Below are positions 9,404 through 18,120 of a stretch of 64,000 nt of DNA, one piece after another. The DNA lies in NCBI RefSeq assembly GCF_040047665.1, contig NZ_CP157355.1, positions 1,984,001-2,048,000 of the forward strand, read 5' to 3'. How positions within the stretch are numbered: the stretch's first letter is position 1; each line of letters begins with the position of its first letter. The notes beneath the pieces are model-generated. The model saw only the letters and a list, made by a program, of their open reading frames with translations, was not told the DNA's origin and made no database searches. The stretch is from Chitinibacter sp. FCG-7. GTDB lineage: Bacteria > Pseudomonadota > Gammaproteobacteria > Burkholderiales > Chitinibacteraceae. Both the position numbers and the translations under genes were made by a program.

Positions 9404-10873
9404 CTACTTGCGGTGATCGGCTTCAGACAATTGTGCTTTGCGTTCTACCCAGAAATCGGCGTCAGCAATGCCCAGTTTGACCGGATCGAAATCCGGCTCC
9501 AGCCCTTGTGCCTGTTGTGCTTCGTAATCATTCAGCGCTTTGAGCGCCGGTTTTTGCAGCAACAGGATGGCGATGATATTAAGCCAGGCCATCAAGCCCA
9601 CTCCGATATCGCCCAAGCCCCAGGCCAGATCCGAGCTGCGCACCGCGCCGTAAACCACGGTAGCCAGCAGCATGAATTTGAGCAGAAATAGCGCGGTGCC
9701 GCTGCCTCGACGGTTGCGCAGCAGATAAGCCACATTCGTCTCGGCGATGTAGTAGTAGGCAATAATGGTGGTAAAGGCAAAAAACAGCAGCGCTACGCCA
9801 ACAAACATCGCGCCAAAGCCGGGGAAAATACTCTCCACTGCCGATTGCGTGTAGCCCGTACCGGCTTCCATATTGGGCAAACCGTTAAACAGGAAACTGC
9901 CAGCCTGATTCGGATCGGCGACGTTGTATTTGCCGGTAATCAGGATCATAAACGCTGTGGCCGAGCAGACAAACAGTGTATCCACATACACGGCAAATGC
10001 CTGCACGATGCCCTGTTTGGCTGGGTGGCTCACCTCAGCCGCCGCCGCTGCATGCGGGCCGGAGCCTTGGCCTGCTTCGTTGGAATACACGCCACGCTTC
10101 ACGCCCCACATAATAGCCATGCCGATCATTGCACCAAATCCGGCATCAAAGCTCAGCGCCGAGCTGATGATCAGGCGCAGCACTTCGGGCAGCAGGCTGA
10201 TATTGAGCGCGATTACCACGCAGGCCATCAGGATGTAGCCCAGCGCCATAAACGGCACGATGATTTCGGCAAAGCGTGCAATGCGTTTCACGCCGCCGAA
10301 CACAATCAGACCCAGCGCAATCACCACGCCCAGCGCCGTGGTTTCAGGCGGAACGCCAAAAGCATTTTGCAAACCGCTGGCGATCCCGTTGGCCTGCATG
10401 CCCGGCAACAACAGGCCGCAACCCAGAATGGTGGCCAGCGCAAAGGCAATGGCGTACCAGCGCATTTTCAAGCCACGCTCGATGTAGTAAGCCGGGCCGC
10501 CACGGAATTGGCCATCGACGCGCTCTTTGTAGATCTGCCCTAAAGTGCACTCCACATACGATGTGCTGGCGCCCAGAAAGGCCATCATCCACATCCAGAA
10601 CACCGCGCCCGGCCCGCCAAAGGCGATCGCCGTGGCTACACCGGCGATATTGCCTATCCCCACCCGGCCCGACAGCGTCATGGTCAGCGCCTGAAACGAG
10701 GAAACCCCTTCGCTTGATGCTTTGCCGTCAAACATCAGGCGAAACATTTCGCGCAGATGCCGTACCTGCATAAAGCGGGTGCGAATTGAAAAATACACGC
10801 CCACGCCCAGACACAGATAAATCAGTGCCGAGCTCCAGACATACGAGTTAATCAGATTGACCAAATCCTGCAT
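9404..10873 (-). CDS. AGCS-family sodium:alanine/glycine symporter
   Basis: Inner-membrane sodium-coupled amino acid transporter of 489 residues with about ten hydrophobic segments. AGCS hallmarks are GRVGIGNIAGVATAIAFGGP near residue 70, GGPAYYIERGL, and the conserved VYSNEAGQGSGPHAAAAAEV in the middle. Substrate (alanine, glycine or serine) cannot be decided from sequence. A GGGAGAGG ribosome-binding site precedes the ATG. Single gene, convergent with ecotin. Confidence 0.93.
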   Translation of the reverse strand: MQDLVNLINSYVWSSALIYLCLGVGVYFSIRTRFMQVRHLREMFRLMFDGKASSEGVSSFQALTMTLSGRVGIGNIAGVATAIAFGGPGAVFWMWMMAFLGASTSYVECTLGQIYKERVDGQFRGGPAYYIERGLKMRWYAIAFALATILGCGLLLPGMQANGIASGLQNAFGVPPETTALGVVIALGLIVFGGVKRIARFAEIIVPFMALGYILMACVVIALNISLLPEVLRLIISSALSFDAGFGAMIGMAIMWGVKRGVYSNEAGQGSGPHAAAAAEVSHPAKQGIVQAFAVYVDTLFVCSATAFMILITGKYNVADPNQAGSFLFNGLPNMEAGTGYTQSAVESIFPGFGAMFVGVALLFFAFTTIIAYYYIAETNVAYLLRNRRGSGTALFLLKFMLLATVVYGAVRSSDLAWGLGDIGVGLMAWLNIIAILLLQKPALKALNDYEAQQAQGLEPDFDPVKLGIADADFWVERKAQLSEADHRK

Positions 10874-11171
10874 TGCCCTCTCCCAGTATGCTTTTGCTAT
10901 TTGATCAGCTGATTGTCGGCGTCACGCCATAGCCCAGCTATTAGGAAAAACCGACATGGGGGATTGCCGTAGAGGCGGGGAGGGGCTTACTCGAGGTTGT
11001 ATATATGAACATTGATGGATTGTTAAGTAGGTCTGCCAAGCTTAGTTGGAATGATGAGAATCTAAGTCTTTGATTTACATAGAGTCATGGTCAACAGTAT
11101 TCAAGCTATCTGTGGCGTGCGTACTTATACGTTATACGTACAATCAAGATTGCAAATGCGTGTATTAAATT
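10874..11171. other. Intergenic region between symporter and pilin operon
   Basis: Contains the symporter promoter region on the minus strand. I looked for a glycine riboswitch and found none. Beyond short chance frames I see nothing in it. Confidence 0.4.
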
Positions 11172-11198
11172 AACAAGCCCTCATACTGAGGGCTTGTT
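11172..11198 (-). terminator. Terminator of the minor-pilin operon
   Basis: Twelve-pair stem AACAAGCCCTCA/TGAGGGCTTGTT with a three-base loop, 18 bases past the last pilin stop codon; only moderately T-rich afterwards. Confidence 0.75.
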
Positions 11199-11216
11199 GG
11201 CTAATTGACTAATTCT

Positions 11217-12317
11217 TCAATTACATCCTGCTGTTGCTTGAGTAATCTCGGTCCATGGTTTACCTGAGCCGGAAGGGCCATTGTTAGAGTTTGGATTTTG
11301 GCCTTGTGTCCATTGTTTTGCTAAGTAGTATTTAATGCTTTGGCCTTGCGTATGTTTGACAATATTGCCTGCGGTGTAAACGAGAGATGTGCTCCAAGTC
11401 GCGCAGAGTACCCCAGCAGGTGTAGCTGTTGGTGCGATAGTGGGTGCAGCTGTAGGCGCCGCTGTTGGTGCATTCGTAGGTGCATTTGTGGGGGCTGATG
11501 TTGTATTTGGGTCTGTTGTTGTGGCAGGTGTGACTGCTGGTGTTACAGCCGGAATGACGCCGCTATTGGCAAAGATGTCCCGCGAACAATAAGGCGCTTC
11601 ACCGACTTTCTTCCAGTAGTCTGGATGATTGGTATCGCCGTCTGCATCATTATTTTTGGGCTGGTTAAAGCCGGGCTTAGGGCAGCCTTCTGCTTTATAA
11701 CAAATGAAATAGCGATTTTCTGCCTGATTGCCTTGTCTGACAATATCGCCCTCTTCCCAGCCATGCGAGGCATTCCAAATTTTAAAAGTGAGGGATTTGC
11801 GATAATCAGTGAGTAGAATACGAGCCTCAACATATTGATCGGCCACCGGAGCAACCTCACCTTGCCCACCCCAGCTTGCGCCGTCCCAGCGCACTTTGGA
11901 AACAACTTCAGCGGCAGAGACACCTGTCGGACATTTGCCTGCGGTCACCGCTTGATCTGACCCATCGGCCTTTGCCTTGCAGGTTAACGCAATACTGCAA
12001 GTGCGGCTCATCTTATTATGTGAGCCATTGACGCTACCATTGCATAATGTATCGAGATCTATAAATCCCATCACCTTCATTTCTTCAGTGACTGTAGCGG
12101 TCGTATCTGTCAAGCTGCAATTGGCACGCTCGGACTCAGCTCGAATCCTTTCTAGGGCCTGATAGGCATAAGCCTGTGCCTCTACCCTCTGCTTGTTATA
12201 GGCCGATGATTTCAAGGTTTGCCCCTGCAAGCTGGTTAGTGCCAATACGCTGATGCCAATGACCACGAGTGCAATAAGGACTTCAATCAGGCCTATGCCT
12301 TTTTGTTTATGGCGCAT
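11217..12317 (-). CDS. pilV: PilV-type minor pilin with two carbohydrate-binding-like modules
   Basis: Type IV prepilin of 366 residues, far longer than ordinary PilV. The N-terminus KGIGLIEVLIALVVIGIS is a PilD-processed class III signal with Glu at +5. After the pilin body come a module at about residues 181-244 (W, GWEEGDIV, RYFICYKA, DYWKKV), a Pro/Thr/Ala linker at about 254-303 built from APTNAPTAAPT repeats, and a final module at 305-365 bracketed by cysteines (W308, VYTAGNIV, YYLAKQW, NP, PW). The W-Y-GxxV-Y-A-W-NP-W spacing is that of ChtBD3/CBM5-12 chitin-binding domains. Its ATG overlaps the pilX-like stop (TAATG). Inference: a pilus-tip adhesin for chitin or a similar glycan. Confidence 0.85.
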   Translation of the reverse strand: MRHKQKGIGLIEVLIALVVIGISVLALTSLQGQTLKSSAYNKQRVEAQAYAYQALERIRAESERANCSLTDTTATVTEEMKVMGFIDLDTLCNGSVNGSHNKMSRTCSIALTCKAKADGSDQAVTAGKCPTGVSAAEVVSKVRWDGASWGGQGEVAPVADQYVEARILLTDYRKSLTFKIWNASHGWEEGDIVRQGNQAENRYFICYKAEGCPKPGFNQPKNNDADGDTNHPDYWKKVGEAPYCSRDIFANSGVIPAVTPAVTPATTTDPNTTSAPTNAPTNAPTAAPTAAPTIAPTATPAGVLCATWSTSLVYTAGNIVKHTQGQSIKYYLAKQWTQGQNPNSNNGPSGSGKPWTEITQATAGCN

Positions 12318-13522
12318 TAGAAATCCCTCCAGCCTGATTTACCCGCATAGGATAGAACGATGAATTCGTCAAAAAGGCTTTTTGCCCCGGGATCGGCCCA
12401 GAAATGAAGCGAGCCATAAACATTCATATTGCCTTCGACTGCCATCATTCCTTTTATCCTGCAATCGCAGCTGAGATTGACGTCTCCGCCGACATAGACC
12501 ATTCCCCATGAATGGTCAGTTACTTGTTGAAACCAGTTTGATGGGCCGCTGTTTAGATTTCCTGTAATAATGACAATCTTGCCTTCCGGATCGATTGGAT
12601 TGCCATCGGGTTTATAAATTAAGTGGTCGCCTTTGGTCGTTGCATCGCCCTCAATCCAGATGTATTTATTTGGATCTAAGTCGCCGCTATCGATTCTTGC
12701 TTTGATTTCATTTTTGTCTTTGGTGCCAAAATACTGCTTGAAATAATTGCTATCCGATTTTTGCTCCCGGTCGGTTGCCGCTTTTTTGGTTGGGCTTTCT
12801 TGGCAATTGGGCTGATTGCCTGGCAAGGTGCAGTCATAGCCTGGTGGCATGCCTGTTTTGGGCTCCCAGTTGGTGTAATACATTGTGGTGCTATCAAATA
12901 AAGATCCTGCTGATGTGGAACAACCCGATGCGGTAGCGGGAGCATATTGGCCTGCAGTACAATTATTAATCGTATTACCGTAACCAATACCTGAGGCTCC
13001 ATTCGGGGCTGAATGTACGGTCACTGATGTGCCAGATACCCGGTTTAAAGTGTCATTGATACTTAAATAATCGTTTACAACCCCGCCGACCTGTTCATAG
13101 CTAATGTATTGTGTCACCACGGCTTTCGCGTCGCTGCAATCAGCAGGTAAACAGCCGGTGCTGCTTAATTGCAATCTGGGCAGGCCAGTTACCGGATCGT
13201 TGGCAATGGTATTGGCTTTCAGTGAATATGCTAGATTGCTGAGCGCGTATTTTGCATCCAGTGTCACGGTGCCGGGTGTGGCGTTGAGCCCATTCAAAAG
13301 TGTTTTATTTTTATTTTTATCGATTAGCTGTGCGGTAAATCCGGCGACGCCGGCATTCGCTGCTTCAAGGGCTTTTGCGCGGAAAAAGAGTTGGTTGCTG
13401 GCCTTGCTGTCCTGAATGACCTGCCGACTTAGCGTCAAGCCGCCCAGTGTGATGACAATTAATAGCAAGGATGACACCAATAGCGTTGTTGCGCCGTGTT
13501 GACGATATAAGCTTGGGTTCAT
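12317..13522 (-). CDS. pilX: PilX-type minor pilin / pilus assembly protein
   Basis: 401 residues. The N-terminus RQHGATTLLVSSLLLIVITL with a long hydrophobic helix and few charges is the PilX N-terminal domain. Unlike classical PilX it lacks the FTLIE motif but keeps the helix. The C-terminal region has glycine/valine repeats (VYVGGDVNLSCDCRIKGM then AVEGNMNVYGSLHF) suggesting a short beta-helix. In type IV pili, PilX works with PilV, PilW and FimU in the tip complex that primes assembly. The gene follows pilW by ten bases and overlaps pilV by one. Confidence 0.85.
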   Translation of the reverse strand: MNPSLYRQHGATTLLVSSLLLIVITLGGLTLSRQVIQDSKASNQLFFRAKALEAANAGVAGFTAQLIDKNKNKTLLNGLNATPGTVTLDAKYALSNLAYSLKANTIANDPVTGLPRLQLSSTGCLPADCSDAKAVVTQYISYEQVGGVVNDYLSINDTLNRVSGTSVTVHSAPNGASGIGYGNTINNCTAGQYAPATASGCSTSAGSLFDSTTMYYTNWEPKTGMPPGYDCTLPGNQPNCQESPTKKAATDREQKSDSNYFKQYFGTKDKNEIKARIDSGDLDPNKYIWIEGDATTKGDHLIYKPDGNPIDPEGKIVIITGNLNSGPSNWFQQVTDHSWGMVYVGGDVNLSCDCRIKGMMAVEGNMNVYGSLHFWADPGAKSLFDEFIVLSYAGKSGWRDF

Positions 13523-13532
13523 TTTTTTGTCC

Positions 13533-14174
13533 TTAGTCTGCTGCGGTCAATGTATTGATTACACTGACGTTAAACATGTCGACGGCCAGATTGTTGACTT
13601 TGATTTTTGTCGAATCAAGGTTACTGAGCGCTGCGTCACTATGCTCATTTTTTGCTTCTGCTTCATAACTCAGATTGAGAGTACCTGCACTATTGGGATA
13701 TTGGCTGATTGAGAATGAGGTCACCTTGATTCGGGTGCCATCAATTAATGATTCCCAATTGTTTGAGCCGGCCTCATCACTGCATTTGCCAGCCGGGTTG
13801 TTGCGCATTTGAATCTGATTATTAATAAATCTGAATCCTGAGACATTCAGGATAGAAGTTGCGCCATTATTATTGTAGTAATTGCTTAAAATGCAGCTTG
13901 TACTAAATATGCCGGGTGTTAAGGCATTTAAATCCGGAGCTGCTAATTCAACAGGGGCGAATCCCGATCTTCGTAATTCAGAAATCATCAGGTTTTCAGC
14001 AAAACGCATTTCTTTACCAAGGCTAATTTCTCTCAGTGTGTTTTTCTGAGCACCCACGCTGCCATAGAAATAGGCACAGATTGCAGTAAGGAGAGACAAA
14101 CCGATGCCAATTGAGATCAGTAGTTCGATCAGTGATGTCCCGCGCTGCTGTTTGATGGATCGTTTCATAGACAA
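13533..14174 (-). CDS. pilW: PilW-type minor pilin
   Basis: 213 residues. Class III prepilin signal RGTSLIELLISIGIGLSLLT with Glu at +5, followed by an alpha helix and KEMRFAENLMISELRRSGF, typical of PilW. It would be cleaved by the prepilin peptidase and join the minor-pilin tip complex. Its start overlaps the end of the upstream fimT-like gene by ten bases, so the two are translationally coupled. Shorter than many PilW proteins (about 300 residues). Confidence 0.85.
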   Translation of the reverse strand: MSMKRSIKQQRGTSLIELLISIGIGLSLLTAICAYFYGSVGAQKNTLREISLGKEMRFAENLMISELRRSGFAPVELAAPDLNALTPGIFSTSCILSNYYNNNGATSILNVSGFRFINNQIQMRNNPAGKCSDEAGSNNWESLIDGTRIKVTSFSISQYPNSAGTLNLSYEAEAKNEHSDAALSNLDSTKIKVNNLAVDMFNVSVINTLTAAD

Positions 14175-14755
14175 TCTCCTCCTGTACTAACAGCGGTGTA
14201 ACGGCCAACTTTCTTTGTTGAGGTACTGTTGGTGCATACTTTGACTCGGCCACTGCTGCCAATCGTGATAAATAGTTCCTGGCCTAGCGATGAACTGAGC
14301 GTTAAAGATTTTTTGCCGCTGCCCGTCCATTTGCTATTGTCCAACTCTCTGGGCATGCCATTGATAGGATCAAATTTGAAATCATTGTCAAAAGCTGCTG
14401 TGTTGGCTGAAATGTTGCTCCAGTCGCTACTTTCTTTTGTAAACCTGCGTTTACAGCTGCCTTTTGTTGCATTGAGTGGGGTCGTCGAATTGCAGGTACA
14501 GCTTGCTGCACCATTTGCATTGCATACCGAGTATTTCCAGCCCGTTTCCAATGTAAAGTAGCTGGCTTCATTGGTGCGAATGGATTCATTGCGCGCTAAA
14601 ACCAAGTCTGATGAAATGCTTTCTGCTGCTGTAATTATCCGTTCTTGTTCGATCATTTTATTAAAGCTGGGAACTGCCACCGCCAATATGATGGCCATGA
14701 TGGCAACCGTAATCATGAGTTCAATCAGTGTGAAGCCCGTGGAGTGATATCGCAT
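14165..14755 (-). CDS. GspH/FimT-family minor pseudopilin (FimU/FimT type)
   Basis: About 196 residues from the ATG at 14755 (MRYHSTGFTLIELM). Upstream ATG codons at 14788 and 14797 would add an untypical leader before the prepilin site. The segment GFTLIELMITVAIMAIILAV is a perfect class III signal, and ESISSDLVLARNESIR matches the GspH/FimT fold; cysteine pairs follow. First gene of a four-gene minor-pilin operon (FimT/U, PilW, PilX, PilV). PilE and PilY1 genes, often found next, are absent here. Confidence 0.85.
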   Translation of the reverse strand: MRYHSTGFTLIELMITVAIMAIILAVAVPSFNKMIEQERIITAAESISSDLVLARNESIRTNEASYFTLETGWKYSVCNANGAASCTCNSTTPLNATKGSCKRRFTKESSDWSNISANTAAFDNDFKFDPINGMPRELDNSKWTGSGKKSLTLSSSLGQELFITIGSSGRVKVCTNSTSTKKVGRYTAVSTGGDCL

Positions 14756-14896
14756 GATCAGATCTTGGCGAATTAAATGACTTTGCATTCTAACCAAGAT
14801 TTTTCTTCTTCACTATTTCGCAGGGGTTTTTGTCAGTAAATTGTTGAAATGATGAAGGTATTTTGTCAGCTGTTGGTTGACGAAATGGCATTCGAT

Positions 14897-16357
14897 TTAG
14901 GCCGTACGCGGCGCTGAGTTATCGACTATGTTGCCAAGGGTATAGACTTGCAGCCTAATTTCATCATTGCTTAGCGATGAATACCCCATTAGAAATCCCT
15001 CGCCTTGCGGCTCACCCAGATAAAATTTGCTCAATGGTCGCATTGGCAGGCCTTGGGCGATCCCAGCGGCTGCCCATTTTGCCTCGCAGCCCGCCGGGCA
15101 CCAGACGGCAAATTGCAGGCCGCCGCTGGTATTGACCAGCGTGAGCTGCGGGCAATGCTCGGCGAGCTGGGCGATTAGCAAATCGCGGCGACTTTTATAG
15201 AGCGTGCGCATCTGGCGCAAATGGCTGGCGAAATGGCCGCCATTGATAAAATCGGCCGTCACCGCCTGCATCAGCTGATTGCTATGGCCGTCAAATGCCG
15301 TGCGCGCCAATGTAAACGGCGTAACCAGCTCGGGCGGCAGCACGAGGTAGGCGAGACGCAAAGAGCCAAATAGCACCTTGCTAAATGTCCCCATATAAAT
15401 CACGCGGCCTTGCGTATCGAGCCCTTGCAGCGAGGGTAGCGGGCGCTGCTCGTATTGAAACTCGCCGTCGTAATCGTCCTCGATAATCCACGCCTTCATC
15501 GCCGCAGCCTGCTCCAGCAGCGCCATGCGACGCGTCAGACTCATGGCCATTCCCAAGGGGTATTGGTGTGAAGGTGTTGTGTAGATGAGCTTTGGCACGG
15601 GGTACTTGGTGGCAGTATCTTCATCGATTTGCATGCCTTCGGCATCCACCGGAATCGGGCAAATCGCGGCACCGGCACTTTGCATCGCATTGCGCGCGCC
15701 CAGATAGCCGGGGTCTTCGAGCCAGACCGTATCGCCCGCGTCGATCAATAATTGTGCCGTGAGCTGGATCGCCTGCTGCGAGCTGCTCAAAATCACAATC
15801 TGGCTGGCGTCGCAGACCACATTGCGCGATTGCGCCAGATAGCTGGCAATGGCCGCTCGCAGCTCGGGCAAGCCTTGCGGATCGCCATAACGCATCAGTT
15901 TTTCGCCGTCTTTTTTCCAGCGTTGCTGCATCAGCTTGCCCCACAGCTCGCGTGGGAAGGCGCAGCTATCGGGCTGGCCGGTGAAAAAAGACGTTTGCGT
16001 GAGTGGATTCACCCCATCTCGGCACGCGCCCATCTCCGCAATCGCCTGCCCGCGTTGTGATAATCCGGCCGCTGCTTTGCGCGGCGCAGCGGTTTGACGC
16101 TGAGCGGCAATCGCGACAAAGCTGCCCGCGCCCACTTTGCGTTGCACATAGCCTTCCGACTCCAATCGTGCATACGCTAATTCGACCGTACTGCGCGACA
16201 GCTGCAAATCGGCGGCCAGCGTTCGCGTCGCAGGCAGGCGGCTGGCCAGCGTTAAATGGCCATCCAGAATGGCATGGCGCAAAGCGCGGACCAATTGCTC
16301 ATGCAAGGGCAAATCGGCTTGGGCGTGGCTGGCGAAGAGCGTGGGGAGGGCGGACAT
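14897..16357 (-). CDS. MocR/PdxR-family transcriptional regulator
   Basis: 486 residues: an N-terminal GntR winged helix (LHEQLVRALRHAIL, LPATRTLAADLQLSRSTVELAY) joined to a fold-type I aminotransferase domain. The PLP lysine lies in VIYMGTFSKVL, and the upstream substrate-binding region is ILSSSQQAIQL. Members bind PLP as effector and usually control a divergent gene. Here the divergent operon is GNAT/rhodanese/PaiB/GNAT, which is probably its target; the 180-base gap holds both promoters. No transaminase activity is expected, as is typical of the family. Confidence 0.92.
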   Translation of the reverse strand: MSALPTLFASHAQADLPLHEQLVRALRHAILDGHLTLASRLPATRTLAADLQLSRSTVELAYARLESEGYVQRKVGAGSFVAIAAQRQTAAPRKAAAGLSQRGQAIAEMGACRDGVNPLTQTSFFTGQPDSCAFPRELWGKLMQQRWKKDGEKLMRYGDPQGLPELRAAIASYLAQSRNVVCDASQIVILSSSQQAIQLTAQLLIDAGDTVWLEDPGYLGARNAMQSAGAAICPIPVDAEGMQIDEDTATKYPVPKLIYTTPSHQYPLGMAMSLTRRMALLEQAAAMKAWIIEDDYDGEFQYEQRPLPSLQGLDTQGRVIYMGTFSKVLFGSLRLAYLVLPPELVTPFTLARTAFDGHSNQLMQAVTADFINGGHFASHLRQMRTLYKSRRDLLIAQLAEHCPQLTLVNTSGGLQFAVWCPAGCEAKWAAAGIAQGLPMRPLSKFYLGEPQGEGFLMGYSSLSNDEIRLQVYTLGNIVDNSAPRTA

Positions 16358-16537
16358 TGGTCTGGCCTGCTTGCGTAAATTGGTTTGTAGTTCAAAACCA
16401 TTATGCCCTTACAGTAGAGGCATGACTAGACGCGCCAATCGGATGTAAATGAGGCGAGATTTTTTACTTAACGCTGCATTTTCCGCTTGAGAGGTTGGCG
16501 CGCTCCAGCGTGTTTTTTTTAAAGATGGAGTATTGCC

Positions 16538-17059
16538 ATGCAAATCCGCTTCGCAACGGCCAACGATGCCGACGCCATTGCCCGCCTGCATGTGCAAAGC
16601 TGGCAGCAAACGTATCGTGGGACTTTAAGCGATCATTATCTGGACGAGCTGGCTCTGGCGGAGCGCAGCCAGATTTGGCAACGGCGCTTGAGCGCGCCAG
16701 CGGCTAATCAGCGGGTGTGGCTGGCGTGTGACGATAAGCTGTTATTGGGGTTTTGCTGCCTGTATTTGGCACAGGATGCGCAATGGGGCTCGTATCTTGA
16801 TAATTTGCACGTGGCCGCCAACGCACAGGGTTTGGGTATTGGCACGCGATTGATGGCGACTGCCGCTGTCTGTGTGCAGGCGGAGTATATCAAGCAAGGG
16901 CTTTATTTATATTGCAATCAGAGCAATACATCCGGGCAGTATTTTTATCGGCAGCGCGGTGGCCAAGTGTGTGGCAGTGAAATCTGGCATGCGCCTGACG
17001 GTAGCGCGGTGAAGGCTTGGCGCTATGTGTGGGCTAGTGCAGCTGAATTGATTAAATAA
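16538..17059 (+). CDS. GNAT-family N-acetyltransferase
   Basis: 173 residues. N-terminal IRFATANDADAIARLHVQSWQQTYRG is a standard GNAT opening, and the acetyl-CoA loop is AANAQGLGIGTRLMATA. Substrate unknown. A GGAG site precedes the ATG. First gene of the operon divergent from the MocR regulator, with 14 bases to the next gene. Confidence 0.88.
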   Translation: MQIRFATANDADAIARLHVQSWQQTYRGTLSDHYLDELALAERSQIWQRRLSAPAANQRVWLACDDKLLLGFCCLYLAQDAQWGSYLDNLHVAANAQGLGIGTRLMATAAVCVQAEYIKQGLYLYCNQSNTSGQYFYRQRGGQVCGSEIWHAPDGSAVKAWRYVWASAAELIK

Positions 17060-17073
17060 TTAGGAGAAAAAAC

Positions 17074-17511
17074 ATGAGCGCAGTTTTATCATCCGGGTTG
17101 GCGACACCGCAGGCGGCAGAAGCCTTTTTTGCCGAGCAATTAAAATACCGCACTGATCCCGCCGATCTGGCTGCCGATTTGGTCGCGGGCGAGGTCGGCA
17201 TTGTGGTGCTCGATACCCGCTCGCCAGCGCACTATCAGGCCGCGCATATTCCGGGGGCGATTTCGTTTCCGCATCGCACGATGAATGAGGAAAGCACCCG
17301 TGAGCTCGATCGTAGCAAAGTGTATATATGCTATTGCGACGGCATCGGTTGCAATGGTTCAACCTGGGGCGCGTACAAAATGGCTAAGCTGGGCTTTCAG
17401 GTCAAAGAGCTAATTGGCGGCATTCACTGGTGGCGGCAGGATGGCTTGGCGGTGGCGACGGGCGATGAGCCGGGGGTATTAACTGAAATTTCAATCCAGT
17501 GTGCGTGTTGA
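17074..17511 (+). CDS. Rhodanese-like domain protein
   Basis: 145 residues, a single rhodanese domain: VVLDTRSPAHYQAAHIPGAISFPHRTM is the CH2A-like region. The active-site loop is YCDGIGCNGS, so a catalytic cysteine is present but the loop departs from the classic CxxxxR. Would transfer sulfane sulfur or act in a redox role. TAGGAGAA precedes the ATG. The stop TGA is followed at once by the ATG of the PaiB gene, so translation is probably coupled. Confidence 0.87.
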   Translation: MSAVLSSGLATPQAAEAFFAEQLKYRTDPADLAADLVAGEVGIVVLDTRSPAHYQAAHIPGAISFPHRTMNEESTRELDRSKVYICYCDGIGCNGSTWGAYKMAKLGFQVKELIGGIHWWRQDGLAVATGDEPGVLTEISIQCAC

Positions 17512-17512
17512 T

Positions 17513-18094
17513 ATGTATACCCCTAAACATTTTCAGCCGGTTGATCGCCAGAGTGAGTTGCAACTGATGGCTGATTTCCCGTTGGCCACCATTGTGCATG
17601 GCGGCACAGCAGGGCTAGAGGCGAATCTGATCCCCTTGTATTCGCATGACGATGGTAGCGAGTTGGGCGTATTGCGTGGGCATGTGGCGCGCGCCAATCC
17701 GCTGTGGCAACAGGCGGGCGCTGAGGTGCTGGTGCTGTTTCAATCGCCTAGCCAGTATATTTCTCCCGGTTTTTACCCTAGTAAAGCGCGTGATCCGCGA
17801 GTCGTGCCGACGTGGAATTATTCAGCGGTGCAAATTCACGGCCAGTTAAAGCTGATCGAATCGGATGAGGTGCTTTTGCAGTTGCTGACTGAAGTCACGG
17901 CACGGCATGAACGACAGCAAACAATGCCTTGGCAGGTCAGCGATGCGCCTGCGCCTTATCTGGAGAAAATGCTGGCGGCGATTGTCGGCATCGAAATTCA
18001 GATCCAGCGGCAATCAGGTAAATTTAAACAAAGCCAGAATCAAAGCACTGAAAATCAGGCTGGCGTGCGTGCTGCTTTGGCGGCCAGCGTTTGA
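17513..18094 (+). CDS. PaiB-family FMN-binding regulator
   Basis: 193 residues from ATG 17513 (MYTPKHFQPVDRQSELQLM). PaiB/FMN-binding split-barrel features are MYTPxHF at the start, HIPxL-like LIPLYS, LRGHVARANPLWQ and PTWNYSAVQIHG. In Bacillus, PaiB represses sporulation and protease genes, and the family binds FMN; its role here is unknown. It sits two bases after the rhodanese stop in the operon controlled by the divergent MocR regulator. Confidence 0.88.
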   Translation: MYTPKHFQPVDRQSELQLMADFPLATIVHGGTAGLEANLIPLYSHDDGSELGVLRGHVARANPLWQQAGAEVLVLFQSPSQYISPGFYPSKARDPRVVPTWNYSAVQIHGQLKLIESDEVLLQLLTEVTARHERQQTMPWQVSDAPAPYLEKMLAAIVGIEIQIQRQSGKFKQSQNQSTENQAGVRAALAASV

Positions 18095-18120
18095 TGGTTG
18101 GCAGATAGGGAAATCGCGAT

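Noticed and set aside
10874..11000. Possible glycine riboswitch before the AGCS gene
   Set aside because: None of the conserved glycine-aptamer blocks could be found.
11389..11592. Gly/Ala/Val-rich plus-strand frame that looks like a membrane helix
   Set aside because: It is the antisense reading of the Pro/Thr/Ala linker of the PilV-type protein.
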